This document shows, in pieces, positions 21,513 to 32,225 of a stretch of DNA of 64,000 nucleotides (position 1 is its first letter; the number at the start of each line of letters is the position of its first letter). Source of the stretch: Rhyacophila brunnea (lineage: Eukaryota > Arthropoda > Insecta > Trichoptera > Rhyacophilidae); assembly GCA_022495005.1 (NCBI GenBank), contig JAGYXB010000557.1, positions 1,798,001 to 1,862,000 on the forward strand. Reading direction: 5' to 3'. The notes under the pieces are model-generated. The model saw nothing but the letters and a program-made list of their open reading frames with translations. It did no database searches and was not told the DNA's origin. The position numbers were made by a program, and so were the translations under genes.

Positions 21513-22540
21513 CGTACATATAAGTACACACACCAATTTTTTTTTCTAATATCTTGAAACTATATGCATATTCAGTATTTTAAGAAAAAAATCTAAATTA
21601 ATGCAACATGATGAATATTTACTATGTATGCAATTACAAAGTTTAAATATGAAAGTGATTTATTTAAATTATTTCTGATTGAAAGACCCTGTTCCAAAGT
21701 GAATAAACAAAAATACAGGAAAGGATTCTGATTGCCTGGACTCAGATTATTTTTCTTCCCTCTGCGAACGAGTAAAGTGAGGTCGGTTTGTTTTTGCGAC
21801 TCCTGAATATGTTAGAGAAATAAAAAGACTACGCTACCGTTTTACGTCCCATCTAGTTTTAAATACTGAACCGAATGGCCAACCATGTATTTTTAATTCT
21901 GTTAAAATTTTATTAATTATTATCATGTAGGTAGGTATAAGTACTTTTTATTTGGATGGCATAAAAGAAAAACACGTTCATAATATATTACATTACTTTA
22001 TACGATGCCAATGGTTTTAAAACTAATTCGATTTATAGTGTATTCAGTATACACACATGTTCCTTATAAAATCACATTCAAGGCCTTAAGTTTTTTAATG
22101 TAAGTATATGATTATGAAAAAGTAGTAAAATTTTTGTTATTAATTGAAGAAAGCTACCAACGAATCGTGCCAATATATCATTATGATCGTGTATTGAATT
22201 AAGGTTATTATGATATTACTTATGTATTTAATTTTAATTTTTTAAATAATAATAATATTTTTTAATACCACTAGTATAAAAACTAGTTAAAAAATAAATA
22301 AACTAACCTCTTAAGATGTTATCTTGTTATAAGAATATTGTCCTAAACTTATTACTTAATTACAGATTTCAAGCGCATACATATTTTTTCTGTATTGTTT
22401 GACATTTTCATTAGAGCATATTCGCGTTATATAGTTTTTAGTAAACTAACAGCCAACAAGATCAAGTTTTTAAAACTACAATTCTACAATCTCTACAGCT
22501 CTACAACCTGATATTATTTACCCACTGCATAGTGTCCATG
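21513..22540. other. AT-rich stretch, no feature seen
   Basis: No recognised coding or repeat content. Confidence 0.5.
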
Positions 22541-22549
22541 CCGTTGAGA

Positions 22550-22735
22550 ATATAACATTCCGTCGTCGTGGCCGGCCCTCCCTCACCCTGCAGCGGTGCT
22601 ACAAAAACGATCTACGCACTGCAGATCAGGAATGGCGGGAGGGGCAAGAGTTGGTGATGGATCGAGGGAAGTGGCGTGAACTTGTTCTTGCTCTATGCCC
22701 CAATGCTGGGTCGTGACATAGTGAAAGAAGATTAA
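22550..22735 (+). mobile_element. LINE C-terminal fragment (GRPSLT type)
   Basis: A compact open frame reads RRRGRPSLTLQRCYKNDLRT then ADQEWREGQELVMDRGKWRE and LVLALCPNAGS before a TGA at about 22716. This is the end of a LINE reverse transcriptase: the GRP-- -W motif, the DL----W--AQDR--WR block and a terminal Cys. 22-bp-level similarity to 46620-46680 (GATCTACGTACTGCAGGTCT) shows that it is a repeated family. A short GAAAGAAGATTAAAAAAATA tail follows. Confidence 0.7.
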
Positions 22736-22744
22736 AAAAATAGT

Positions 22745-22905
22745 ATTAATTAGAGTTAATTAATTAATTATAGTGAGTAGTTTAAGTAAAAGTCAAGTAT
22801 ATTTTTTCATTTTTTCCCCCTAGAAACTATTATTATTATAGGTACTGATAATATTTGACTCAAAATATACCGTAAGCAAAAAAGGGTTGAGAAACACTCT
22901 TCTAG
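22745..22905 (-). mobile_element. hAT-like terminus
   Basis: On the minus strand the block starts GAGTGTTTCTCAACCC, followed by TTTTTTGCTTACGGTATATT. This is close to the common hAT inverted end CAGTGTTTCTCAACC. The opposite end was not located. Low-level decay. Confidence 0.45.
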
Positions 22906-23369
22906 AATATATTATATTCTTACGTTTTGTATATTAATAAACAGTATAAAATAAAAGCGCTTTAATAGGATTAAATTCATCTCACTAACTTTACGCGAAA
23001 ATGCCTAGGTATATTAAATTTAGTAAAAATGTATATTATATTGGATGCAGCAGGAAAAATGCAACCAGCTTTGATATTGAGCGCAAGCTTAGCTTTTGTG
23101 CATGCGTGATGACTTTATGCAGATGAAGCTTTTTTCCATTGATTCGAAAAAAAAATGTTGGGATACATTTTACTATAAATATTTTTATAGTCTGCGTCGA
23201 ACACAAAATATTTTCAATTGTATATACACGCATGGAACGTTAATTAGTATTATCTCTCCTATGTAAAGCGATTATTCGTTTTTTTATATTCTAACTTTAA
23301 TTTACTAGATATAATCAATGTCAATTTCTTGTCAATTAGATAAGAAGCTATATATTAAATTGTTTAGAA

Positions 23370-23445
23370 TATTGTAACCTCTAGCTCGCGGGCCGAATAC
23401 GACCTCCAAAATGTTTGGTCCGGTAGACATACATTGCTGAACAGT
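23370..23445 (+). mobile_element. hAT-like GC-rich inner motif
   Basis: TAGCTCGCGGGCCGAATACG with GACCTCC and GTTTGGTCCGG following resembles the inner part found behind many hAT termini. It may belong with the terminus at 22745-22905, but a rearrangement would be needed. Weak. Confidence 0.3.
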
Positions 23446-23523
23446 CACATTATAGAAATACAAAACTTATATAAAACAATTGTTATCTAGGATGAAACAC
23501 ATGTTACCAACTGAGACAAAAAT

Positions 23524-23929
23524 AATTACAAGATAAAAAGAACTTTTTATATACCACGTTTTTAAATTTTCTGTTGAATTATATTATAAACTTGACAATT
23601 CTATGTATTAATAATTTAGTACAAATAAGGCAATTGTCAACAAATCAATTTTTTACTATTTTGCAACAAACAGTAATATAGAATACTGAAATTTCATTTT
23701 GATTTCCATAGTAACGCACGTATATATTAATAATTTAGTTGCTAGGACCACCCACTTAGCACCCAATAATTGTGGATTGGATTACGGATTTCTTCCGAAA
23801 TAACTTTTCATACAAAACAGAATTAACTGAAAATGAATTTAATTCTACTTAAAGATGGCTAAAAGTATTAAAAGAATGCATTGGCATCGTGTTCTGATAT
23901 AATCTAAAAGTTTCTAATGTCTAGCTAGA
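23524..23929 (-). repeat. Dispersed repeat family R, copy 2 (reverse)
   Basis: Reverse complement of 2986-3410: it starts with TTACAAGATAAAAAGAACTT and includes AGTTGCTAGGACC, CTTTTCATACAAAACAGAAT and AAAGATGGCTAAAAGTATTA. It breaks off at CTAGCTAGA, where family D copy 2 begins. An interior stretch of about 100 bp is unique to this copy. Confidence 0.7.
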
Positions 23930-23930
23930 A

Positions 23931-24236
23931 CACTTGAATGGTCAAAGACATAGCTTATAATTAGTATCTTTAGAATTATCTTCAAATGTGTTAATTTTGC
24001 CGATTTTTTGAATAATAAAATGCCTAATGTACCACCACTGCACAGTTATGAATACCATTTTATGTAATAAAAATACTCTATGCAGTCATCAAATGTTTAA
24101 AATAAATGTAAAAGATAATAAGGCTTCAAAATTATACAAATAGATTATCTACAACGTTTAAGGTATGTCCAGGATCATGCTTTGAAAATAGAAAAAAAGC
24201 TCCATTTTGACCCACGCTGAGCACGTCCGCCCTTAA
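23931..24236 (-). repeat. Dispersed repeat family D, copy 2 (reverse)
   Basis: Reverse complement of 12633-13119, from CACTTGAATGGTCAAAGACA to GAGCACGTCCGCCCTTAAG. It is joined directly to the truncated end of family R copy 2, which implies an insertion or a recombination between the two families. Confidence 0.7.
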
Positions 24237-24877
24237 GTAATATCAACCCAAATTCAAGTCTTGTCGCCCAGGTATAAGGCCAACCCTCACCATAAATCAA
24301 GGTAAGTATGCATCTTTCAAACCATAAAAGCCGGTAGCCAATATTACCAAATTTTGAGAAGCGCTTCAGTTGCATGAGTATTTTTTAATGACATATTATA
24401 ATATATGTAACACCTAAATTCGATGGCTTAATGTCAAAAGTGCAACTTTATAGGAGAGCCAAAAATCGTTATTTTAGATTCTTGTAACTCAACAAGGGAA
24501 ATGTTTATTGAAAACCTAATGTTCATATTTTATAATATAATGTGTATTGTACATTTATCTTCCTTATGATTTTTTATGAGTTTTAAAAAATATGAAAACA
24601 AGGGTAACTTATTTAGTTAACGTTAAACTTTACTGACAATTTAAGAAGAAATAAGAAAAGATTAACATAACGTTGTCTGACTATCATGTAGCCGGCAATG
24701 TCAAATAACGTTATCTCAAAAAAAAAAACAACATTTTTTTGTAGATATCGTTGCTTGACTTTAAGGACTCGAATTGGTAAAGCATATCGGCTCTAATCCA
24801 TAGGAGTGAATATGTATGTTTCTAGGGTTATATTATTGTCATATAATATGCAGAGTAGGTATATAGAGAGTATAACA
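24237..24877. other. No clear feature
   Basis: A run near 24775-24795 (CGAATTGGTAAAGCATATCG) resembles the A-box part of SINE family 2, but no B box follows. Otherwise featureless. Confidence 0.4.
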
Positions 24878-25115
24878 GTCCTACGATGAACGCGCGGCTT
24901 AAGCGTCGGCCTGTAGCGTCGTGGGTCCCAGGTTCGAAGGCCGGGTCTGGCAAGTATACATATTGTTTTTCAAATTGTGTATCAGTCAGAGTATAAACCT
25001 AATAGGTTGAGCAAGTAGCTGATATCCATTTCTCGTGAAAACAAAATCTATACAAACCTCCACTCTGTTTAGGCCCATATGATATTATTAGGATCGGATA
25101 TGGTCGAAAAAAAAA
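24878..25115 (+). mobile_element. tRNA-derived SINE, family 1, plus copy
   Basis: Head: AGTCCTACGATGAACGCGCG with the A-box part GCGCGGCTTAAGCGTCGG, then the B box GGTTCGAAGGCC and GGGTCTGGCAAGTATACATA. Body: ATTGTTTTTCAAATTGTGTA, AAACCTAATAGGTTGAGCAA, CATTTCTCGTGAAAACAAAA and ACAAACCTCCACTCTGTTTA. Tail: GGATCGGATATGGTCG followed by A9. The head resembles a tRNA of the Leu/Ser type (GGCCGAGCGG in the other copies). Confidence 0.85.
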
Positions 25116-26754
25116 GTTTTATGTAGACGTAAAAGCTAATTAAGGTGATGTCTCTAGGTAAAGTTGTTATCGAAAAATAGCTTGAAAAGTTTATTAATCG
25201 GTAGATATATATTCAAAAGTAATGAGAAAAATAAAATAAAAAATTAAGATGTATCGTGGAGTTCTATATACCAAAAATACGTGTCAAATTTGGTACATTT
25301 CTATCGGGTGGTAATAATGAATGACATAAGATTTATTATCAAAATTACGATAAAAATATACCTAAATCTATTACCTAGCGAAACGCTAAACGTAAATTGG
25401 AATTTATTATATTCTTATATCTTTTTTTTTTAATTTAAAAAACATCGATTTAGAGGTTAGAAAGCATGCAATTAAAATCGAAATATCTCGGTTTAGACGC
25501 AATTTATCGCAAAAAACGATTAGCGTTTCTATTAAAAATATTATTTATTAATTTTTACGGCAGTTATTTAAATTTAATCTTGTATCTTTGTATATTAACG
25601 AATCGATAGAAATCGAAACCATAATAATTGCTCGAATTGGCAACATGCTGACAACACTTAGCCGACGCTTGGCCGTATAGTGCTGCCGTCGTGGAATTAT
25701 TTGGAAACAAAATATCTTCATACAAAATACACACACAACCAAAACATGACGTTGAAAATGAAACTCACACATAGACAAGACAAAATAACATTTCTTTGCA
25801 TTTTGACAAAAATCAGTTTATCAGTTTGAGGCGAAATTGCCATATGAATAAAAATAACTTAATTATTGAAATTACAATATTAACTTAATTTACGTAGAAA
25901 CCTGCCTATATTCAAAATTTGAAACTGCGAATTATTTGCAATTAGTATTTGCTTAAATTACAACTGTTTTTTATCATTATTTATGATAAAAATAATCAAC
26001 AAAATAAACAAATCTCGCATTTTAACATATGGTAGCATTCGTGCTCTCGATCGAAGATCGAATATCGGGTTTATGACAATTCTTCTTTATTTGGCCATTA
26101 TTAGGTATATTGTTTGAAAACAGGAAGGAATCGACTCATCAGTTACATTTTTGTCAAGTAAGTAAACTTTTCAGTGTATAATAAATAATATTATTATCGT
26201 ACATCAAAATGACAAACTATGTCACGCAGTTTTGATTGTCAAACAAACATTCAAAAATTATTGAAAAGAGTTACATATACTGTATTTTCAATCACCATCA
26301 TGCATTTATCATCAATATATATTATTTTAGGCGTAGACTCATCGTTTTCGTAGAATTATAAATACTTTACGTTAGTTTGAGGTTATGTTTATGACAAATG
26401 TCATCGAGCCCATCTTGTACGTTTTGTAAATTATCTAATAGATAGTGAATTTCTTTCATTCGCATAATATGATTGTAGAACCGAATTTAATAAAATAAAA
26501 TTTTAATTTCATTCAAAATTACTGAAACTTGTCTCGAAAAGGTATCTCATAATCATCATTATAATTATTCACAATGCTTATACAATGTAACCAATGATTG
26601 ATTGTAATCAAATATTTTATGTGCTTTCAAACACGTGTCCGTGTTTTTAATACAACATAATCGTAAATTGAAAACGTTATCTACAGTGATAAACTGATAA
26701 GTTTGACACGAGTATATGAATGTAATTAGGTTATGTTTTTTTGTTTACATATAG
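25116..26754. other. AT-rich stretch upstream of the piggyBac gene
   Basis: No named element. The expected TTAA-flanked inverted end of a piggyBac element was looked for and not found. Confidence 0.4.
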
Positions 26755-26896
26755 ATAAATCTTTTAATACTGATGAACTCGACGAAATATTGGACGACAG
26801 ACTGCGAAGTCGGCGACGGTTACGAGTCCGACAACAGCGACGACATTTACAACCTTCGACATCACAATCCAGGGTTCTTCCCTGGCTCACAAAATG

Positions 26897-27149
26897 GTAG
26901 GTTTACAATTTTCTTAATAATATATTTATTGGTTTTATAGACCATCCGGTCATACACTAGATTCATTTTCATTACATGCTTTGGCATAAAAACAAGAATT
27001 CATTACATCTTGTACACATGATGTAGCGATTGTCTCGAATGAGGAGTTGACATATTATTGCCCATCATTATTTGTATTTTTACTGCTAAATACTTGAATT
27101 AATGAGGAAATATGGATAATGTAATAATATTTTTTTCCTATTGTTTCAG
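26897..27149 (+). other. Possible intron in the piggyBac gene
   Basis: The donor-like GTAGGT starts at 26897 and the acceptor-like TTTTCCTATTGTTTCAG ends at 27149. Joining them keeps the frame RVLPWLTK-C-MPNAGP open, although the acidic upstream part itself mixes two frames. It may be a real intron or an insertion. Confidence 0.4.
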
Positions 27150-27310
27150 TATGCCGAATGCTGGTCCGGAATTGGAGGAAGATTTGTTGGTGAGAGGGCA
27201 TGTTGCTGACAATGTCCTCAGCTCCTTTTTCGAATACTTCAACCTCACTCTCTTCGAAAAAATAGCTGAGCAGACAAATTTATATTCAGCACAAAAAAGG
27301 GACTTGTGGT

Positions 27311-27343
27311 CGGTGAATACGAATTCGAAATTCGTATTCACCG
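27311..27343. repeat. 33 bp perfect-arm palindrome inside the transposase frame
   Basis: CGGTGAATACGAATT, then CGA, then AATTCGTATTCACCG: two exact 15 bp arms around 3 bp. It lies in the coding stretch SVNTNSKFVFTG. Confidence 0.85.
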
Positions 27344-28626
27344 GCATCAAAATTATGATGGGTACATTAAGGTTTCCGCAGACTCGAATGTACTGGTGTT
27401 ATGATCTAAGCATTCCAATCATTAATCAAGCAATGCCCAGAGACGGGTACTTCGAACTGCGGAATCACTTTCATTTTGCAGATAACACTGCTGACCGCAC
27501 GGGCTGCACAGATAAACTTTGGAAGATTAGTCCCTTTTTAAGTGAGGTTCTAAAAAAATGCCATACTTTGCCCAGACCTGCTCATAACTCCATCGATGAG
27601 CAAATGATGCCGTTCACTGGCCGCTGTAGACACAGGCAATTTGTGCTTAACAAGCCAAATCCTGTAGGCCTTAAAAATTTTGTTCTCGCGGCCAGAGATG
27701 GATTAGTGATAGATTTTCACATATATGTAGGGAAGGGAACGGTATCAGATGGAGATATGAAGCAGTTCGGTCTGGGCGCAAGTGTGGTCAAGTTACTCTG
27801 CCGGACTCTCCCCAATCCTCCTGCATTGTCTATAAATACTGATCGTTTTTTCACTAGTTTGAAGCTCGCCGATTCGTTACTTCACGACAAAATGTTCTTA
27901 ACTGGAACTGTCAGAAGTAATAGACTCGGCGATGTGATTAAAAAATTAAAAAAACGATAAGGCAATGCAGAGGGGAGATTGGGATGAGAAGGTTCGGTAG
28001 GATGACAAAGTCTGTGTAGTCAAGTGGAAAGAAAATAAATCCGTGTTATTATTTTCCACTGCGGTCGGCAGTACTCCTGTTGGTACCTGCATGCGATGGT
28101 CGAAGGAAGTAAAGAGGAAGATCAGTGCCACTCAGCCGGCCATTGTAAAGCACTACAATATGTCGATGGGTGGCATTGATCTTTGCGATCGGATAATTAC
28201 TTATTACAGGACTGCGATGAAGACATGCAAATGGCCTGTGAGGGTTTTTAACCACTTTGTGGACTTGGCGGTGGTAAACTGTTGGCTAATGTATATGCGG
28301 AATTGTAAACTAGAAAATGTACCCCGAAAGGATATTATGGGACTGTTGTCGTACTGAATCAGATTAGCGAAAGCTATTATTCGGTATGAAGATCGGGTAG
28401 CCAACATTTTAACACTGCCAGCACGAGGTCGGCCAAGAAACATGTCGACATCGCAGGTAGACACAGAGCCACCAGCTCGCAGGAGAACGGTTGTCCCCAA
28501 CCGATCGCTGAGGTATGTTTGGACAGCGTTGGCCACCATTCAGCATCCGTGTGCAGATACCCTGGATGCAAGTCCCGCACCAGGTATATTTGCATAAAAT
28601 GCAATATATACGTGTGCACAAAATTT

Positions 28627-28671
28627 TGCTTTGAGCTGTATCACACAGTATAGGATGCAGCTCAAAGCAAT
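28627..28671. repeat. Hairpin at the 3' end of the piggyBac gene
   Basis: TTGCTTTGAGCTGTATC (about 28625-28641) and GATGCAGCTCAAAGCAA (about 28654-28670) are inverted copies with one mismatch, and overlap the stop codon. It could be a subterminal inverted repeat of the element or an RNA hairpin. Confidence 0.6.
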
Positions 28672-29839
28672 TTAAAAGTACATATTTAGGGTTTTATTTC
28701 ATAATTTTAACTAATTTTAAGTGTAAATATATTTAATTATCCTATTTATAAGGTTTTTGTATTATTTTTATTGTGTAATGTTCTATTAAAATTGACCACT
28801 CCTATGAACAAGTTGTTTTCTTTACCTTCCCTAAGTTTATAGAGTAGGTAATATTCATCTGCAGTGTGACCTGGTATGTGCATATAGTATATTTTACTTT
28901 ATAAAATAAAAATTAAAAATTTGTCAATAGACTAATACTTCTCTTCCATATTTTCATTCCTTTGGCCCTATATTGGCCTTTTGTATTCTAAATTTCTATT
29001 CAAAATGAAAAAAGAAGTTGGCAAGTATAAATTGATTTAAAACTTTTCTTTTAAATCATAAAAATGTCAATACGATATAATAAAATATTGTACTTATTTA
29101 AAAAAAAATATAAGTATTTGAATAGGTATATATATATAATAATATTATAGTAGAATATATTATTATATTCTTATAATATGTAAATGAATTTTTGTCTAGC
29201 GATTTTTTTCATCTGGCAATTTAATTGATATCTGCCATCTGGTTGGAATCGACCAAAGTTTTTAGTAACAGATTTTTAGAAATTCATGGTAGATGCCTTT
29301 AAATATAAATAGATGGCGTAAAAGTCACATTATATGTGTAATTTAGGCCAAAGACATCGCCTTAACGAAATAAGACTTGGTAATTCGTTTTTAATTTATT
29401 TAATAATGTCACACCTGCATGGGCTACAGCTTTATTAAACCACGGTTAGTTTTAAGTCGAGACAATTATTATTAGCGCCTACCTTCTCATATAAATTAAT
29501 GTTTACTTAAAAAAAATGTGAAATGGTACGTTAGTGAAGCTGAAATGTATTTGGTTTGGTCATTGACTCAAAGAGAGAATGATAATTTGGTCCTGAAACC
29601 AGAAAATATTACAAAAATCTGATTTAGACGAACATAATATAGAAGTCTTGTTTGCCACGTTCCTACCAAAAATGTCAACTTACAAGCCAAAATTCGCACC
29701 ATGCATAAATCTGCTAATGCACGGTACGAGTATAATATAATTATTTTAATGTGTATACCTTCAAATTAAAAATACTACAGGTGCTGTAATGCAAAAATTT
29801 CATAAGGATCTTTTTCATCTTTGTTATAATAGTCTAATA
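28672..29839. other. AT-rich stretch, no feature seen
   Basis: No right-hand piggyBac end, ORF or repeat was recognised. A dense AT run lies at 29090-29180. Confidence 0.5.
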
Positions 29840-30225
29840 GCGCCTGTGTACGTGCATGGATTTACTTGCAATAATGGCGTGTATTTTAAATTATCGCTAT
29901 AATAAACTGTTTACACGTGAAAGCGCTGATTGTCTCGCCAATCTCATTCTTCACTGTCACTGTATGGTAGCATTTGACAGCTCGTAAAAATCGCTTAACC
30001 TCAAAATGAGTCAGTGCGGTGTAGTTATTCTGACATGATCGCCACTATCGCAGATATCGAACAAATCTTAACTGTCGCGTGAAAATTCAGAAGCTTCCGT
30101 ACTTTTTTGATTTATGCATGCAATCTTGCAACTTGCACGAAAATACATGTTTACACATGCATTTCATTGTTATGGCCGCGATAATACATACTGTCCGCAG
30201 TAAATCCATGTATGTGTAAACAGGG
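29840..30225. mobile_element. MITE-like element, 386 bp, TA-flanked
   Basis: The left end reads GCGCCTGTGTACGTGCATGG then ATTTACTTGC. The reverse-complemented right end reads CCCTGTTTACACATACATGG then ATTTACTGC. TA lies outside both ends (29838-29839 and 30226-30227). No ORF. Further GTTTACAC boxes occur inside at about 29910 and 30148. The TA duplication suggests a Tc1/mariner-type helper, but the inverted ends are imperfect. Confidence 0.55.
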
Positions 30226-30227
30226 TA

Positions 30228-30878
30228 CAAGGTGAGATAATATGATCTTGACAAAGGTGATTGAAAACAAAGCTAAAAATATATTTCTGTTTACTATGTT
30301 TGGTGGCAACGCATATTTATTGGGGAACCTTGGTCTCTATGGGGACATGTATATTTATATGTTATAGACTCTATAATAACATATAAACATACATGTTCAT
30401 ATATCTAAATAACATGAAGAAATAAAATAAACTTACATCTTGTATTTATGCAAATATTACTTACTAATATATACGCGCCTTAAACCATCGAAGGCTTATG
30501 TTAAATGGAATTACTAGTATCCGGACGAATGGTAAGCTCGGGTTTATATATCCACCAAATGTAGGCAAACTGTTCGGTTTTATTGACTGATATATAATTA
30601 ATATGTTTGCTATACGATCCAACCATATTATCCTCATATTAGCTAGTTCGAAGCAGTGAGCCAAATTGAATCCTCGATAGTATTGACGGGGATTACTTGT
30701 TAATTAATAACACCATGATCGAATCAAATATGTTACACAAGAAATGTACACACACATATGTATATATATTCACTATATCATATGCTTTATTTACTCTTAG
30801 TCTCCAATATAAGATGAGTTTTTAATTTGCTTTCATCATAATAAATAATTTCTCAAATATCTATAATATAACACATAT
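30228..30878. other. No clear feature
   Basis: AT-rich. The short ORF at 30464-30664 (minus) was not recognised. Confidence 0.45.
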
Positions 30879-31275
30879 GTTACGCCGAATGTGCGAAATT
30901 GACTATTACATGAAATGGGCAAAATTTTGGCTAATTCATGTAATAGTCAAGCCCGTTGCCTTATTCATGAATTAGGTAAATTATCTGCCGAGTGCGTGAA
31001 TTCGCCAGGGTATGGAATTCTTAAACTGTCAACATGACAGTAGAAAAAGTAAATTTAATACGGATGGTTTTATTAGTTATTATTGGATATAATATAATAT
31101 TATTATTAGGTTCGGTTTTGTAATTCTGAATTCAACTGAATGTCCATTTTGAGGTTAGCTTACAAGTGTCAACAAACTATCAAATCAATAAGGCAACGGG
31201 CTTGCATTTTTCATGATTTAGGTAAAATTTTGCCCATTTCATGACGTAATAGTCAATTTCGCACATTCGGGTAAC
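30879..31275. mobile_element. MITE with ~95 bp inverted ends, 397 bp
   Basis: The left end GTTACGCCGAATGTGCGAAA then TTGACTATTAC and ATGAAATGGGCAAAATTTT matches the reverse-complemented right end GTTACCCGAATGTGCGAAAT then TGACTATTACGTCATGAAAT. AAGCCCGTTGCCTTATT is present in both arms. The left arm also contains its own hairpin (GACTATTACATGAA ... TTCATGTAATAGTC, 30902-30949). No ORF. AT-rich flanks (ATAT on both sides) hide the duplication. Confidence 0.75.
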
Positions 31276-31995
31276 ATATATATATAAATTATAACGTATT
31301 TCTAATTGTTTATTTGGTCATAACTCAAAAACTACTGTAGCAATATTAATGAAACTTCCAGAGATTACAGGCTACACTATTAATACAAACTGAGTAGACT
31401 TCTGGTATCACTTTAATTATTGATATTTCAAAAGAAATTTCTAGAAAAAAACGGACTTGCGACAATATGATCTGAGAGTCAGAAAAATAGAAAAAATTCT
31501 TTGTAAATAATTTGAAACATTGCAGTTAATTGCGGGATCCTACGTTTGGATGTTAAGCATAATTTGTTTATGAGTGGAAATGTCTCAGAAGGAGTTACGC
31601 AAGACTAAGATCACCATGTATTGAAATGTAGTTTGATTTACATGACTAAGTTAAGACCAAAGTAATACGCTTCATAACTTTGCACTTTTTACTACACTGA
31701 GACGCTTTGTAAAAATAGATCAAAAATAATGATATTCACTAATTGTATTAATATATGTAGTGATAAATAAAGAAATAGATAATACTTATATGTAAAAAAA
31801 ATATATTTTAAAAATATATTACATCATGGTCACTCTAGAGCCTGAGAACAAAGTTACGAAGTGGCAACCCATGGGAGAAAGGAGCACGTAGAGGCAAAAT
31901 TAATATTTTTAATAAATAAAAAAAAACAATACGAAACTGCCGAGCTTTCTAAGTGAAATGATCTTTACTTTGGCAGTATGACATCGCAAATTTTC
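31276..31995. other. AT-rich stretch, no feature seen
   Basis: No recognised content. Confidence 0.5.
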
Positions 31996-31997
31996 TA

Positions 31998-32225
31998 AAT
32001 TCTACAAAATTGGCCTTTGTGGCGACCAGGTCGGACGGTCCGATGGACCCAACAACTTGTTAACGTTGAACCAGCTTGAGCAGTTCTTTTCTATCCGTAT
32101 ACATTTTAGGACATTTCCAGAGGATTTGGTTAGCATCCTGAATTTCTCCGCTACATGGACATGCTGAACAGTCCAGTGATCCGGAGACAAAGCGGTTATC
32201 TCCATTCTCCATTTGAAATTTGGAA
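31998..32225 (-). mobile_element. I/R1-like LINE tail, subfamily 2 (minus)
   Basis: On the minus strand a frame reads SGSLDCSACPCSGEIQDANQ then ILWKCPKMYTDRKELL, matching the terminal C-C----QDA-HILW-CP zinc-finger-like block of I/R1-type LINEs, followed by PSDLVATKANFVEFRKFAM. A second copy of this subfamily lies at 50665-50785. The fragment is short and not functional. Confidence 0.65.

Larger units (their letters stand above)
26755..28653 (+). pseudogene. piggyBac-type (PGBD) transposase, broken
   Basis: A DDE transposase that would cut and paste DNA at TTAA sites. The N-terminal acidic part is at 26755-26896 (DELDEILDD in one frame, GYESDNSDD in the next). The core runs on from 27150: MPNAGPELEEDLLVRGHV, FFEYFNLTLFEKIAEQTN, then SIDEQMMPFTGR with the first catalytic Asp at 27595-27597, NTDRFFTSLKLAD with Asp at 27841-27843, and GGIDLCDRIITYYR with Asp at 28178-28180 and 28187-28189. 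A Cys-rich C-terminal end (CRYPGCKSRTRYIC, CIKCNIYVCTKFC) reaches the stop at 28651-28653. Breaks: a frameshift near 27955, TAG at 27998-28000, TGA at 28355-28357, and a frameshift between about 28505 and 28545. All four catalytic-type Asp codons survive. The gene is inactive. A 253 bp intron-like interruption (26897-27149) separates the acidic part from the core. Confidence 0.85.

Noticed and set aside
24878..24960. Functional tRNA gene
   Set aside because: The A and B boxes are there, but the cloverleaf does not close, and the same head plus body recurs across the window, so it is a SINE.
25116..26754. Left inverted end of a piggyBac element
   Set aside because: No TTAA followed by a plausible terminal repeat could be matched to the 28672-29839 side.
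28204..28621. Minus-strand ORFs of 70-111 residues
   Set aside because: Antisense to the piggyBac transposase C-terminal region, with no motifs of their own.
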